From contig CBDVAP010000012.1 of the NCBI GenBank assembly GCA_965372015.1, positions 1 to 41,180 of the forward strand: a stretch of DNA of 41,180 nt, read 5' to 3'. A program made the translations under genes and the position numbers. The notes under the pieces are model-generated. The model saw only the letters and a program-made list of their open reading frames with translations. It was not told the origin of the DNA and made no database searches. This document shows, in pieces, positions 7,284 through 15,296 of the stretch. The first letter of the stretch is position 1. The number at the start of each line of letters is the position of its first letter. This DNA comes from JACZSB01 sp965372015. Lineage in GTDB: Bacteria; Fidelibacterota; Marinisomatia; SCGC-AAA003-L08; TS1B11.

Positions 7284-8120
7284 TCATTCACTTCTGCGCC
7301 ACGACGGCTCGCCAGAGACAATCTCCCCATGATCGAGGGCCTTGAACTTGAAAAACACAAATCGGCGTTGCTCATTAAGGGCGGATTCCGGAAACGAAAT
7401 AGTCAACACCGTGCCGGTACTATCCAGTAAGATGTTATACGGTTGTCCGGATACCGGATTCTTTAGCAGGTTCTCGGTCAGGCGATAGCGAAACCAGGCG
7501 TAATCATTAATTAGCTCGGTATGGCTGCCATAGGCCGTATCGGGTGTGCCCATATAACCCGGGTCATCGAACAGCACGCTCAACCCCTTGATACCGTTGA
7601 TATAAATTGTATCCTCCACCGAGCGCTCTTCATTCCATAACAGGACAGTATAAGTGGTATCCAGCATGGTGTCCCGCACAGACCGGGATACGGTAAAAGT
7701 AGTGTCCAGTTGGGTCAGCAGTATTTCCGGAATGTACACCGTATAGGGTACCCCGTCCACGTGAACGATCTGCTCCCCGATGAACGTAGTATCGCCGATC
7801 AGGGAATCGTGGGTCTGGCTGATCAGCTGGAAGAGAAAACGGCCGTCGGTGGTATAGTTATCAGTGATGGCCCGGTAGAAGTCCTCGGCGGCCTGGATAA
7901 TGGTCATCCGGCGGCGGCTTTCATCACGGGCTCGGTCCTCTTCGGCCCAGATCGTCTTGGGAACATAGATCACCACGAACAGTAGCGCCACTGCCAACAC
8001 AACTCCCCAGTCGAGGATCACGCTGACAAGATTATGGGGCAGACTGTGCCACCAGCGTGACAGCCGGCTCCAGGCTTGGCCAATACTATCCAGTATCTGT
8101 CGAATTTTGTCGTTATTCAC
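7284..8120 (-). CDS. Single-span membrane protein, pseudopilin-like N-terminal half, function unknown
   Basis: A 278-residue protein. I choose GTG at 8120: AAAGGA lies eight bases upstream and the GTG overlaps the comEA-like stop by eight bases, whereas a start at 8156 would overlap by 44. After about 30 cytoplasmic residues comes one membrane helix (VILDWGVVLAVALLFVVIYV). A charged helix and the sequence AAEDFYRAITDNYTTDGRF follow. That pattern resembles the region after the hydrophobic helix of pseudopilins (ALxxYYxDxGxYP). The remainder, rich in Thr and Asp, looks like a periplasmic beta domain. There is no prepilin peptidase motif before the helix, so it is not an ordinary pilin. Neighbours are ComEA-, PilM- and PilN-like genes. 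I know of no named family for it. Confidence 0.6.
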   Translation of the reverse strand: MNNDKIRQILDSIGQAWSRLSRWWHSLPHNLVSVILDWGVVLAVALLFVVIYVPKTIWAEEDRARDESRRRMTIIQAAEDFYRAITDNYTTDGRFLFQLISQTHDSLIGDTTFIGEQIVHVDGVPYTVYIPEILLTQLDTTFTVSRSVRDTMLDTTYTVLLWNEERSVEDTIYINGIKGLSVLFDDPGYMGTPDTAYGSHTELINDYAWFRYRLTENLLKNPVSGQPYNILLDSTGTVLTISFPESALNEQRRFVFFKFKALDHGEIVSGEPSWRRSE

Positions 8121-8559
8121 CTGTTGGGTCCTTTTCAATTGTGCTGTCCGGTTCAACGATCAGCTGCTTTTCCCACCGTGCGATCAGTTTGGCACCGATT
8201 CCATCGACTTTTGCCAGGTCTTGGATGGTCTGAAAGTATCCGTTTTTGGAGCGATAGTCGATGATTTTTTTTGCCAGCACCGGCCCGATCCCTTTGACAG
8301 CTTGTAGTTCGGCGCTACCGGCCCGGTTAATATCCACCGGCCGGGCAGGCAAAGTCCCCCAGCTGTCATCGTTACCGGCCGTAGCCAGATAACGCTGGGA
8401 CCCGGCCTGAAAAGCTGCCAGGTACTGCCGCCGCTGTTCACGTTCATCTTCCCCGGGCAGCTCCCAATAATCTCTGGCCATCTTGGTGAGCAATCCCACC
8501 AGAAAAAGCACCGTCAACAGCTGCAGGATGCGTCGCTCTGCGGGGGTGAATAATCTCAC
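8113..8559 (-). CDS. ComEA-like helix-hairpin-helix DNA-binding membrane protein
   Basis: A 148-residue protein with an N-terminal membrane anchor (about residues 10-28) and a C-terminal tandem helix-hairpin-helix domain: VDINRAGSAELQAVKGIGPVLAKKII and then FQTIQDLAKVDGIGAKLIARWE. The two GIG hairpins are the non-specific double-stranded-DNA contacts of ComEA, which holds DNA in the periplasm during natural transformation. The GTG start overlaps the dnaJ stop by one base (TAGTG). It is followed by three genes with pilus-machine features, so a DNA-uptake or pilus role is possible. HhH proteins of this type are widespread, so competence is not proven. The linker between anchor and HhH is about 45 residues. 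Confidence 0.85.
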   Translation of the reverse strand: MRLFTPAERRILQLLTVLFLVGLLTKMARDYWELPGEDEREQRRQYLAAFQAGSQRYLATAGNDDSWGTLPARPVDINRAGSAELQAVKGIGPVLAKKIIDYRSKNGYFQTIQDLAKVDGIGAKLIARWEKQLIVEPDSTIEKDPTGE

Positions 8560-9662
8560 TATCCTTCGAACTTCCTGAATCGCTCCGCCTCGGGAATTTG
8601 CGTTTCCCGGCCTTGCAGCTCTTCATATGCTTTCCGCTGCTCCCGCGTAATCTGCTGCGGCGTAGTTACCTGTATTCGTACTAACTGATCTCCGCGGCCG
8701 CGACCCCGCAGCTCCGGGAAACCCTTACCCCGCATGCGCAGCAGATGCCCGGATTGGATGCCTGCGGGAAATTTTAGATTCGCCATCCCTTCGAGGGTGG
8801 GCACCTTGATGGCGGTCCCCAGGGCCGCCTCGGCAAAGGAAATAGATACATCCAGCAATACATCACTGCCGTGCCGGGTGAGAATAGGATGGCGCTGCTC
8901 GTCAAACATCACAATCAGGTCGCCGGGGGGGGCGCCGCGGCGGCCGTGGTTACCTTCGCCTGTGAGCGTCATATAATTTCCGGCGGCCACCCCGGGGGGC
9001 ACATCAATCTTGATCTCCTTGGTCATTTTGGTGCGGCCCTCGCCATGGCAACTGCCGCAGGGCTGCTTAACCACTCGGCCGGTGCCACCACAATTACGAC
9101 AGGGTTGCACATTTATTATCTGCCCCAGCAGGGTACGCTGCATCTGTCTGATCTCACCGGTTCCCCGGCACTGGGAACAGGTGATCATCCCACCACCGCC
9201 GGCCGCACCGGAACCGTCGCATGTGCGGCAGGATTCAAACCGCTTGACGCGGATGGTCTTTTCTTTCCCGGTGGCAATTTCTTCATAGTTGAGGGGGATC
9301 GCCACCCGTAGATCGCTGCCGCGAGTTGTCCGCTGACGGCTACGGCCGCCGAAAATCTCGTCGAAACCCAAACTCCCAAAGCCGGACATAAAGGTGTGCA
9401 GGGCGTCCGACAGGTCGAAATCGAAACCGCCCGGCTGGCCGCCGTTACCCCGGACTTGGCCGAACTGATCGTATTGGGCCCGCTTCTGGGGATCGTTGAG
9501 CACTTCATAGGCCTCGGCGGCTTCTTTGAATTTCTGTTCCGCCTGGCTGTCCCCCGGATTCTTGTCGGGATGGTACTTCAGGGCCAGTTTACGGTATGAC
9601 TTCTTGATCGCCTCCTGGCTGGATTCTCGCTCAACACCAAGGATCTGGTAGTAATCGGGCAT
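8559..9662 (-). CDS. dnaJ: Chaperone protein DnaJ
   Basis: The J-domain co-chaperone that delivers unfolded clients to DnaK and stimulates its ATPase. The 367 residues contain all the parts of a type I DnaJ: a J domain at 1-70 with the catalytic H31-P-D33; a G/F-rich linker with GFDFDL and GFGSLGFDEIFGG; four zinc-finger repeats (CRTCDGSG, CSQCRGTG, CRNCGGTG, CGSCHGEG); two C-terminal client-binding beta domains; and a short tail. The ATG at 9662 follows grpE by four bases. No dnaK is in the window. Confidence 0.97.
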   Translation of the reverse strand: MPDYYQILGVERESSQEAIKKSYRKLALKYHPDKNPGDSQAEQKFKEAAEAYEVLNDPQKRAQYDQFGQVRGNGGQPGGFDFDLSDALHTFMSGFGSLGFDEIFGGRSRQRTTRGSDLRVAIPLNYEEIATGKEKTIRVKRFESCRTCDGSGAAGGGGMITCSQCRGTGEIRQMQRTLLGQIINVQPCRNCGGTGRVVKQPCGSCHGEGRTKMTKEIKIDVPPGVAAGNYMTLTGEGNHGRRGAPPGDLIVMFDEQRHPILTRHGSDVLLDVSISFAEAALGTAIKVPTLEGMANLKFPAGIQSGHLLRMRGKGFPELRGRGRGDQLVRIQVTTPQQITREQRKAYEELQGRETQIPEAERFRKFEG

Positions 9663-9666
9663 GCGG

Positions 9667-10296
9667 CTACTCGCTTACTATCACTTTAGAATGCCGGATG
9701 ACACGGCCCCGGTATTTATAGCCTGGTTCGAACTGCTCCAGCACCGTTCCGTTGGAAAATTCCTTCGATTTTCGGGTCATTAGCGCCTCATGCAATTCCG
9801 GGTCGAACGTCTGCCCCACAGCATTGATTTCTAAAACCCCCTCGGACTCCAACGTCTTGACGAACTTCTCCACAATCAGCGCTACCCCCTGCAAGACCGA
9901 GTCATCTTCGGGTATGCCGTTCTGGCGGGCGTGCTCCACGGTGCGTCGGAGATCATCCAGGATGGGCAGCATCCGCCCTACCATATTGCTGCCGCCATAT
10001 TCGAGAAGTTGACTTTTCTCCCGATTGGTGCGCTTGATGTAATTGTCGAACTCGGCTCGCAGGCGCAGGTATTTCTCCCCGAGGTTTTCCGGCCCCGGTA
10101 GCTCCTCCGGCTCGGCGGACGGGCTTTCCTTAGCCGTAACCGTTTCAGCCGTCTCGCTGGTGGCCTCGTTCGCGCCTCCGGATTCCTGGCCGTCGGGCTC
10201 AGGTGCCGCCGTTTTGCGCCCCCCCTTGCCAGTAGCGCCGGCTACCGCTTGACCGGGGTCCGGCCCCCGCGGAGTCGGTTTGGATTTACTCGGCAT
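9667..10296 (-). CDS. grpE: Nucleotide exchange factor GrpE
   Basis: Releases ADP from DnaK to complete the chaperone cycle. The 209 residues comprise a long polar, probably disordered N-terminal extension (1-65, rich in Pro, Gly, Glu), then the dimerising helices (ENLGEKYLRLRAEFDNYIKRTNREK) and the C-terminal wing with the family signature (FDPELHEALM, then VLEQFEPGYKYRGRVIRHSKVIV). It lies between hrcA and dnaJ, 21 bases after hrcA. The ATG at 10296 has a weak, distant GGGAG. Confidence 0.96.
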   Translation of the reverse strand: MPSKSKPTPRGPDPGQAVAGATGKGGRKTAAPEPDGQESGGANEATSETAETVTAKESPSAEPEELPGPENLGEKYLRLRAEFDNYIKRTNREKSQLLEYGGSNMVGRMLPILDDLRRTVEHARQNGIPEDDSVLQGVALIVEKFVKTLESEGVLEINAVGQTFDPELHEALMTRKSKEFSNGTVLEQFEPGYKYRGRVIRHSKVIVSE

Positions 10297-10317
10297 GCAG
10301 CAGGTAATCTCCCGTCA

Positions 10318-11340
10318 CTAATAAAATTCGGCCACCGTATCAGCCAGAAAATCCAGCACCGCCAGCGATTGAGCATAGTCCACCCGTTTGGGGGCCAAGA
10401 TCGCCAGGGTACCGGTCCGGCTGCGTTGGTGAAACTTGCGGCTGATGGTCGTAAATGTTTCCAGGGAACGGTCATGGTGCTCCGAGCCAATGGTGACCTG
10501 GGTCTTTCCATCGTCGCCACCGGCCCAGGCCAGCTCCCGCAGGCGATCTTCGTCCTCTACTAAGCCCGCCAAGGTAGTGACAATCTCCTGGTCGTCGAAT
10601 TCAGGGCTGAGCAACATCCGCTGCAGGCCGTAGACGTAGAGCTCGCTCTGCAGCGGCAGCGTGAACAGCTCCTGGGAATGTTCCAGGATCAGGGAGACTA
10701 TCCCCAGGTCATCGACCAGAGTACCATACAGGCGGGGAACGATGACCCCTTGAATATCTTCCAGCGATACACCGCACAATCGTTCTCGGAGGATCTCTTC
10801 CACCGTCACCAGCAGGCGGCTGTCCACCTGCCGGTCCAACTCCACCACCACGGTTTTCACACCGCTGCTGTCAAACTCCATGATAAAAAGCACCCGGCTC
10901 TCACTGACGGGCACCAGCCGGATGCCGGTTAATAGGGCCTTGGAGTTAACCGGCGCCATACAAATTCCCACCCCGTGCGAAAGTTGCGAGATGATATGGG
11001 CCACCACCTGCAGGTAATGAGCCACATTGCCCGATATCTCCTCCAATTCCTGTCTGATCCTGGACTGCACGACGAAGTTCAAATCCACGACGGTCATCAG
11101 CTGATTGACATAGGTACGGTAGCCCTTGTCCGTAGGCACTTTGCCGGCGGAAGTATAGGGATGGGAGAGAAAACCGCCCCGCTCCAGTAAGGCCATGGTA
11201 TTGCGAACGGTGGCCGGGCTCAGCGGTTTATCGAAACTGCCGGTTAGACGTCTCGAAGCTACCGGTGTGGCAGTACGGATAAAGTCCTCTATCGTTGCCG
11301 ACAGCACTTTCCTTTCCCGCTCTGTGAGAAGCTCGGTCAT
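10318..11340 (-). CDS. hrcA: Heat-inducible transcription repressor HrcA
   Basis: A winged-helix repressor that in other bacteria binds CIRCE elements upstream of heat-shock operons and is folded by GroEL. I start it at ATG 11340 because the family begins LTERERKVLSATIEDFI; an upstream extension would add 39 unrelated residues. The 340-residue protein shows the N-terminal wHTH (ATPVASRRL...LSPATVRNTMALLERGGFL), the PHTSAGK-like turn (HPYTSAGKVPTDKGYRTYV) and the C-terminal GAF-like domain. It leads an hrcA-grpE-dnaJ run. I searched the upstream bases for a CIRCE repeat (TTAGCACTC-N9-GAGTGCTAA) and do not see one. There is also no clear Shine-Dalgarno sequence, and a candidate promoter ends very close to the ATG. 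Confidence 0.93.
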   Translation of the reverse strand: MTELLTERERKVLSATIEDFIRTATPVASRRLTGSFDKPLSPATVRNTMALLERGGFLSHPYTSAGKVPTDKGYRTYVNQLMTVVDLNFVVQSRIRQELEEISGNVAHYLQVVAHIISQLSHGVGICMAPVNSKALLTGIRLVPVSESRVLFIMEFDSSGVKTVVVELDRQVDSRLLVTVEEILRERLCGVSLEDIQGVIVPRLYGTLVDDLGIVSLILEHSQELFTLPLQSELYVYGLQRMLLSPEFDDQEIVTTLAGLVEDEDRLRELAWAGGDDGKTQVTIGSEHHDRSLETFTTISRKFHQRSRTGTLAILAPKRVDYAQSLAVLDFLADTVAEFY

Positions 11341-11349
11341 ATCAGTTAA

Positions 11350-11378
11350 AATTAAGGTTCTGCACCGGGAACAATCAA
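11350..11378 (-). promoter_or_regulatory. Candidate promoter of hrcA-grpE-dnaJ
   Basis: On the minus strand TTGATT (11378-11373) and TTAATT (11355-11350) are separated by 17 bases, a sigma-70-like arrangement with a weak -10. The -10 ends only nine bases before the hrcA ATG, so the transcript would be nearly leaderless, which fits the missing Shine-Dalgarno sequence. Only a candidate. Confidence 0.3.
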
Positions 11379-11398
11379 GTCGTGGTGGCCGGGGAGCA

Positions 11399-12289
11399 CT
11401 ACTGGCTTTCCAGCAGCCTCTGATGGATGAACTTGCTGATGCTGCGCGCACTGCCAACGATCCCCAGCAGCACGCCGAAAATGATCAGTGCGATGCCCAG
11501 CTGCGGCGGCCGGATCAGCCGGTACAAAACAAACTGTTCCAGGACATAATTCATCACGTCGATCAACCCCAGGATCGCTCCAACGGCTATGGTACTGCCC
11601 AACAAGCCCTGCAGCATGCCCTCGACCAGGAATGGCAATCGTATAAAAGCGGGGGAAGCGCCCAACAGTGATAACGTCTCTATGGTCTCCCGCTTAGCAT
11701 AGATCGACATACGAATGGTATTGGAAACCAGGAAGATGGCTCCCAGCAGAGCCACCAGGCCCAGCGCCAGGCCCCCATAGACCGCAAAACGCAAATAACG
11801 CTCCAGGATGCGCACCAGCTCCCCCCGGTAAGCCACATCCGTCACGTGTGAGATTGTGGCGATATTATCGGCTATCCGGTTAATGCGGCGGGCGGTACGG
11901 TAGCCGCGGGCCACATGGACGATGGCCCCGGCCGGCAAGGGATTGGTACCTAACACTTTCACCACGTCTTCACCGAATTCCTTCTCGAAAATGGCGGCAG
12001 CCCGCTCTTTACTGATGAACTCGGTGCTGGCAATACCCTCAATATCCTTCAATTGCTGATAGTCCTTGAAGGCCTCCGGGTTGGTCAACAATGGATCGAA
12101 GAATACGTCGATACGGTATTGGCTCTGGAGGCGGCGGGTAGCCCGGTCGAAATTACCGAATATTACGTAGGCCCCGCCGAAAAGCACGATCGTCAGGAAG
12201 ACCGTCAGCATGGATCCCAGCGCCGGGACCCGGGCCCGCCACAGGGAGCGGAAGCCCTCACTAAGTAAGAATAGAACCTTATCGATCAA
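11399..12289 (-). CDS. ftsX: Cell division ABC transporter permease FtsX
   Basis: The membrane subunit of the FtsEX complex, which couples cytosolic ATP hydrolysis to activation of periplasmic murein hydrolases during division. The 296 residues have the family topology. There is an N-terminal helix at about 22-44, then an extracytoplasmic domain to about residue 170 that includes the conserved NPLPAG turn, then three further helices with the cytoplasmic loop AKRETIETLSLLGASPAFIRLPFLVEG. The start overlaps the ftsE stop by four bases. No hydrolase partner such as EnvC is encoded beside it. Confidence 0.95.
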   Translation of the reverse strand: MIDKVLFLLSEGFRSLWRARVPALGSMLTVFLTIVLFGGAYVIFGNFDRATRRLQSQYRIDVFFDPLLTNPEAFKDYQQLKDIEGIASTEFISKERAAAIFEKEFGEDVVKVLGTNPLPAGAIVHVARGYRTARRINRIADNIATISHVTDVAYRGELVRILERYLRFAVYGGLALGLVALLGAIFLVSNTIRMSIYAKRETIETLSLLGASPAFIRLPFLVEGMLQGLLGSTIAVGAILGLIDVMNYVLEQFVLYRLIRPPQLGIALIIFGVLLGIVGSARSISKFIHQRLLESQ

Positions 12290-12939
12290 TCCAACAGCCT
12301 TCCTTCACTGATTTCGATCAGCCGGCCCCGTTTCTTGGTCATCAGGGTATAGTCGTGGGTGGCCACTACCACGGTACAGCCGTGGTCCTCCGCCAGAAAT
12401 GTCAGCAGGTCCAAAGTCTCCAGGGCGGTGGCGGCGTCTAAGTTTCCGGTAGGTTCGTCAGCCAGGATGATGTCGGGATTTTTCACCACGGCCCGGGCAA
12501 TCGCCACCCGTTGCTGCTCGCCGCCGCTGAGCTCCCGGGGATAATGGTACACCCGTTCCGATAGCCCCACGTCTTCTAAGGCCGAGTAAGTGCGCTCACG
12601 GATATCCCGGCGGGGCATTCCCAGAATGTGCAGGGGCAAAGCTACATTATCGTACGCATTCCGGTCGGGCAGCAGACGAAAGTCCTGGAATACCAATCCC
12701 AAGGTACGCCTCAGGCCGGGAATGCGGTTGCGCCGCGTGCGTCCCGTAATGTAGCCATTGATTTCTACTTCCCCCTCCTGGGGCACCAGTTCTGCGTACA
12801 TCAGCTTAAGCAAGGTGGATTTTCCCGCCCCGGATGGTCCCACCAGAAAAGCCAGCTCCCCGGCGTTAATTTTGAAATTAATATCAAAGACGCCTGGGCC
12901 GCGCTGGTAAGTCAGGGAAACATTTCGCATCTCAATCAT
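12286..12939 (-). CDS. ftsE: Cell division ATP-binding protein FtsE
   Basis: The ATPase of the FtsEX division complex. The 217 residues carry Walker A GPSGAGKST near residue 35, the Q-loop VFQDFRLLPDRNAYDNVALPL typical of FtsE, the signature LSGGEQQRVAIARA, Walker B IILADEPTGNLD and the H-loop ATHD. FtsX overlaps directly downstream, which separates it from the related LolD/MacB ATPases. It lies 36 bases after the exchanger gene. Confidence 0.95.
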   Translation of the reverse strand: MIEMRNVSLTYQRGPGVFDINFKINAGELAFLVGPSGAGKSTLLKLMYAELVPQEGEVEINGYITGRTRRNRIPGLRRTLGLVFQDFRLLPDRNAYDNVALPLHILGMPRRDIRERTYSALEDVGLSERVYHYPRELSGGEQQRVAIARAVVKNPDIILADEPTGNLDAATALETLDLLTFLAEDHGCTVVVATHDYTLMTKKRGRLIEISEGRLLD

Positions 12940-12975
12940 GGCGATAATTTACAAGCATCCGGGGTCCCCGGAGCT

Positions 12976-13920
12976 TCAGTTTACCTCTAGAACATCAAGG
13001 TTGTACATGTAAAAGGTGAAGGTGGCATAAATCGCTAACAGGACCAGTCCCGAGTATCGTTTGACCCCCCGCTGATACTTTATCAGTGGCAGCAGGGCTA
13101 CAGTTAACCCCAGCATCAACGGCATCTGTATATAGCGGGCGTTCGGGGGTACCTCGATAGGTTGCAGCAGGGGGATCACCCCCATCACAGCCATCAGGTT
13201 GAATACATTCGATCCAATAATATTACCCAGTACTATCTCGGACTGCTTACGGAAGGCGGCCACCAGTGAGGTAGCAAGCTCGGGCAGGGAGGTTCCCAGC
13301 GCCACGATGGTCGCTCCGATTACCAGCTCGGCCACGTGATAGTGCCGGGCTATGGCTATGGCGGAAGTGGTGAATACATGGGTCCCAAAAACCAGCGCAC
13401 CAAGCCCCAGGATAATAGCCGTAATGAACCTGCCCGGTCCGCCGGGGTGCTGGGTGCGGGTAACATCGCCGGTAATGGTAGGGCTTTTAGCCAGTCGATA
13501 CAGGTAAAGACAAATGCCGATCGTTAAGGCGGCGCCGTCCAGGCGGCCTAACCGCCCATCTGAACTCAGGGCAATGAACATAACCGTTATCCCGATCACC
13601 AGCAAAATATCCTGCCGCACTTTTAGATAGGATACGGTCACCGGGAAGATCACCGCACTGGCCGCCAGGATCAAGGACACGTTGGCAATATTGGAGCCGA
13701 TGATATTCCCCAGGGCGATGTCAGTCACCCCGTGCAGGACCGAATACAGACTGACGGTAAACTCGGGCAAACTGGTGCCGAAAGCCACCACGCTCAGGCC
13801 GATCACGATGGGAGCGATGCGAAACCTCAGCGCCATCTGGGTGCCGCCCCAGACCAGGCCCTCGGCGCCCAGGTATATCAGTAGCATCCCGGACAGCAAC
13901 AGGATGACAGGCAGAGTCAC
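12976..13920 (-). CDS. Calcium/sodium antiporter, CaCA family (YrbG/CaxA-like)
   Basis: A 314-residue inner-membrane cation exchanger of about ten helices that exchanges Na+ against Ca2+. The two inverted alpha-repeats are obvious: GLSVVAFGTSLPEFTVS with GNIIGSNIANVS in the N-terminal half, and GATIVALGTSLPELATS with GNIIGSNVFNL in the C-terminal half. The Glu in each FGTSLPE/LGTSLPE motif and the Asn of GSN are the ion ligands known for this family. The GTG start overlaps the nadD stop by four bases. It is unrelated by function to nadD and ftsE; the cluster is packed rather than functional. Confidence 0.93.
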   Translation of the reverse strand: MTLPVILLLSGMLLIYLGAEGLVWGGTQMALRFRIAPIVIGLSVVAFGTSLPEFTVSLYSVLHGVTDIALGNIIGSNIANVSLILAASAVIFPVTVSYLKVRQDILLVIGITVMFIALSSDGRLGRLDGAALTIGICLYLYRLAKSPTITGDVTRTQHPGGPGRFITAIILGLGALVFGTHVFTTSAIAIARHYHVAELVIGATIVALGTSLPELATSLVAAFRKQSEIVLGNIIGSNVFNLMAVMGVIPLLQPIEVPPNARYIQMPLMLGLTVALLPLIKYQRGVKRYSGLVLLAIYATFTFYMYNLDVLEVN

Positions 13921-14486
13921 CGGTAAAGCCCTGCCCGGTCGATATATTCGGCCACCGCGGTTGATAGAACACCGGCCTCCAGTCGTTCGCCACGGATACT
14001 TTCACGTACTGCGGTGGATGTCAGGTCGCTGCTGAAATCTATGAAGGTGGCCCGGGACCGCAATCGTTCGTCGGGCACTGATCCCGGCCGGTGAAAACAG
14101 ATCACCTGCACTAACTCCACCAGGCGCTCCCACTGCTCCCACTCGGTGAAACGGGCCGCCTGGTCTCCGCCGATAATCAGGTAGTAGTGCGCCGCACCTT
14201 CCCGTTCATGCAAATATCTGATGGTCTCGATGGTGGGAACAGCCCGCTTTTGCTCCAGCTCATAGGTCAACACCGTACTTCCCGGTAATTCCTGTGCCAG
14301 CAGCTGAGCCATGGCCAGGCGATGGGTGGGGCCACTCAAAGGTAAGTGCTCACTGAGCAGGGCCTGAAAGGCCGGGACCAGGTACAGTATATCCAGCGGA
14401 ATCTGCCGGATGGCCCGGGTTACAATTTCCTGGTGAGCCCGATGCGGGGGATCGAAACTGCCACCGAAAACCCCCACCCGATTCAT
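13917..14486 (-). CDS. nadD: Nicotinate-nucleotide adenylyltransferase
   Basis: Adenylates nicotinate mononucleotide to deamido-NAD, the step before NAD synthetase. The 189 residues have the nucleotidyltransferase T/HxGH-type motif at the start (GVFGGSFDPPHRAHQ), the IIGGDQAARFTEWEQWE segment that marks NadD, and the C-terminal STxxR motif (LTSTAVRESIR). The start overlaps the bamD-like stop by four bases. BamD-type genes beside nadD are a combination I associate with FCB-group genomes, though I cannot verify the frequency here. Confidence 0.95.
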   Translation of the reverse strand: MNRVGVFGGSFDPPHRAHQEIVTRAIRQIPLDILYLVPAFQALLSEHLPLSGPTHRLAMAQLLAQELPGSTVLTYELEQKRAVPTIETIRYLHEREGAAHYYLIIGGDQAARFTEWEQWERLVELVQVICFHRPGSVPDERLRSRATFIDFSSDLTSTAVRESIRGERLEAGVLSTAVAEYIDRAGLYR

Positions 14487-15271
14487 TCATACAACCGTTT
14501 GAAAAGCGCCAGATCGAATTTTTCTTCCCGGGCCTGTTGAATATAACCCCCACCTTCCTCCCACATTGCAGGGTCCCGGAATCTATCCTTTTCCGCAGAG
14601 TGATAGGCCGCTGCTCCTTCCAGGTCTTCCTCCAGGATGTGGGAGATGATAATTCCCACCCGCGCCTGATCGGCATAGGGGGTATCATAATACTGGGCTA
14701 GGACCTTTTCGAAATAGAGCCGGGCGCTGGACAGACGACCCCATTTCAGGTATTGCCGCCCCGATTCATAGTGCTTACGGGCCAGCTTCAGCCGCATCAG
14801 CGAAATCTGCTCTTCCGCCTCAGGCCGGTATTCACTATCGGGAAAGTCGTCGATGAAGGACTGGAGTTCGTCCATAGCGTCCAGGGTAGCGCTCTGGTCC
14901 CGCTGATAGCCGGGGGACTGGGCCACCAGGCATTCGGCGATACGGTAGCGGGCTTGGACCTGGTGCTCGGTGCCGGCCCAGCGGCGCAACAACCGCTCGA
15001 ATTCCAATTGAGCCTCCACATACTGCTCCTGCCGGTAAATGCATTCGGCATAGTAATACTGCGCCTCCACGGCCAGATTACCGGCGGGATTATTGAGCAC
15101 CACCCAGTTGAATTTTTCAGCCGCCCGGGACCACTTTTCGCGCTCAAAAAAGGCCTGCCCCTTTTCAAAGTATTGGTCCGGCTCATCCTGCTCGTCCTTG
15201 CCCCGGCCGGCGCAACTCAGCGCCACCAGAATCACACCAGCCAGAAATATTGTATACGACGGTCTAGGCAT
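14483..15271 (-). CDS. Outer membrane assembly lipoprotein, BamD/YfiO-like
   Basis: A predicted outer-membrane lipoprotein of 262 residues that would work with BamA in beta-barrel insertion. The ATG at 15271 is chosen because the protein then begins with a lipoprotein signal (MPRPSYTIFLAGVILVALSCAG) with the Cys at residue 20; a GTG at 15310 would add 13 charged residues before it. Five or so TPR-like helical pairs follow: DQYFEKGQAFFEREKWSRAA, AQYYYAECIYRQEQYVEAQ, FIDDFPDSEYRPEAE, RKHYESGRQYLKWGRLSSARLYFEKVL and YADQARVGI. The repeated PDSEYRPEAE and TPYADQA turns are typical of BamD. There is no visible Shine-Dalgarno sequence. Confidence 0.85.
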   Translation of the reverse strand: MPRPSYTIFLAGVILVALSCAGRGKDEQDEPDQYFEKGQAFFEREKWSRAAEKFNWVVLNNPAGNLAVEAQYYYAECIYRQEQYVEAQLEFERLLRRWAGTEHQVQARYRIAECLVAQSPGYQRDQSATLDAMDELQSFIDDFPDSEYRPEAEEQISLMRLKLARKHYESGRQYLKWGRLSSARLYFEKVLAQYYDTPYADQARVGIIISHILEEDLEGAAAYHSAEKDRFRDPAMWEEGGGYIQQAREEKFDLALFKRLYE

Positions 15272-15296
15272 GGATAGGGGTTCGCGCCGGCGCAGT

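Noticed and set aside
11341..11398. CIRCE operator upstream of hrcA
   Set aside because: Only a loose GAGCACT string is present; the TTAGCACTC-N9-GAGTGCTAA repeat is not.
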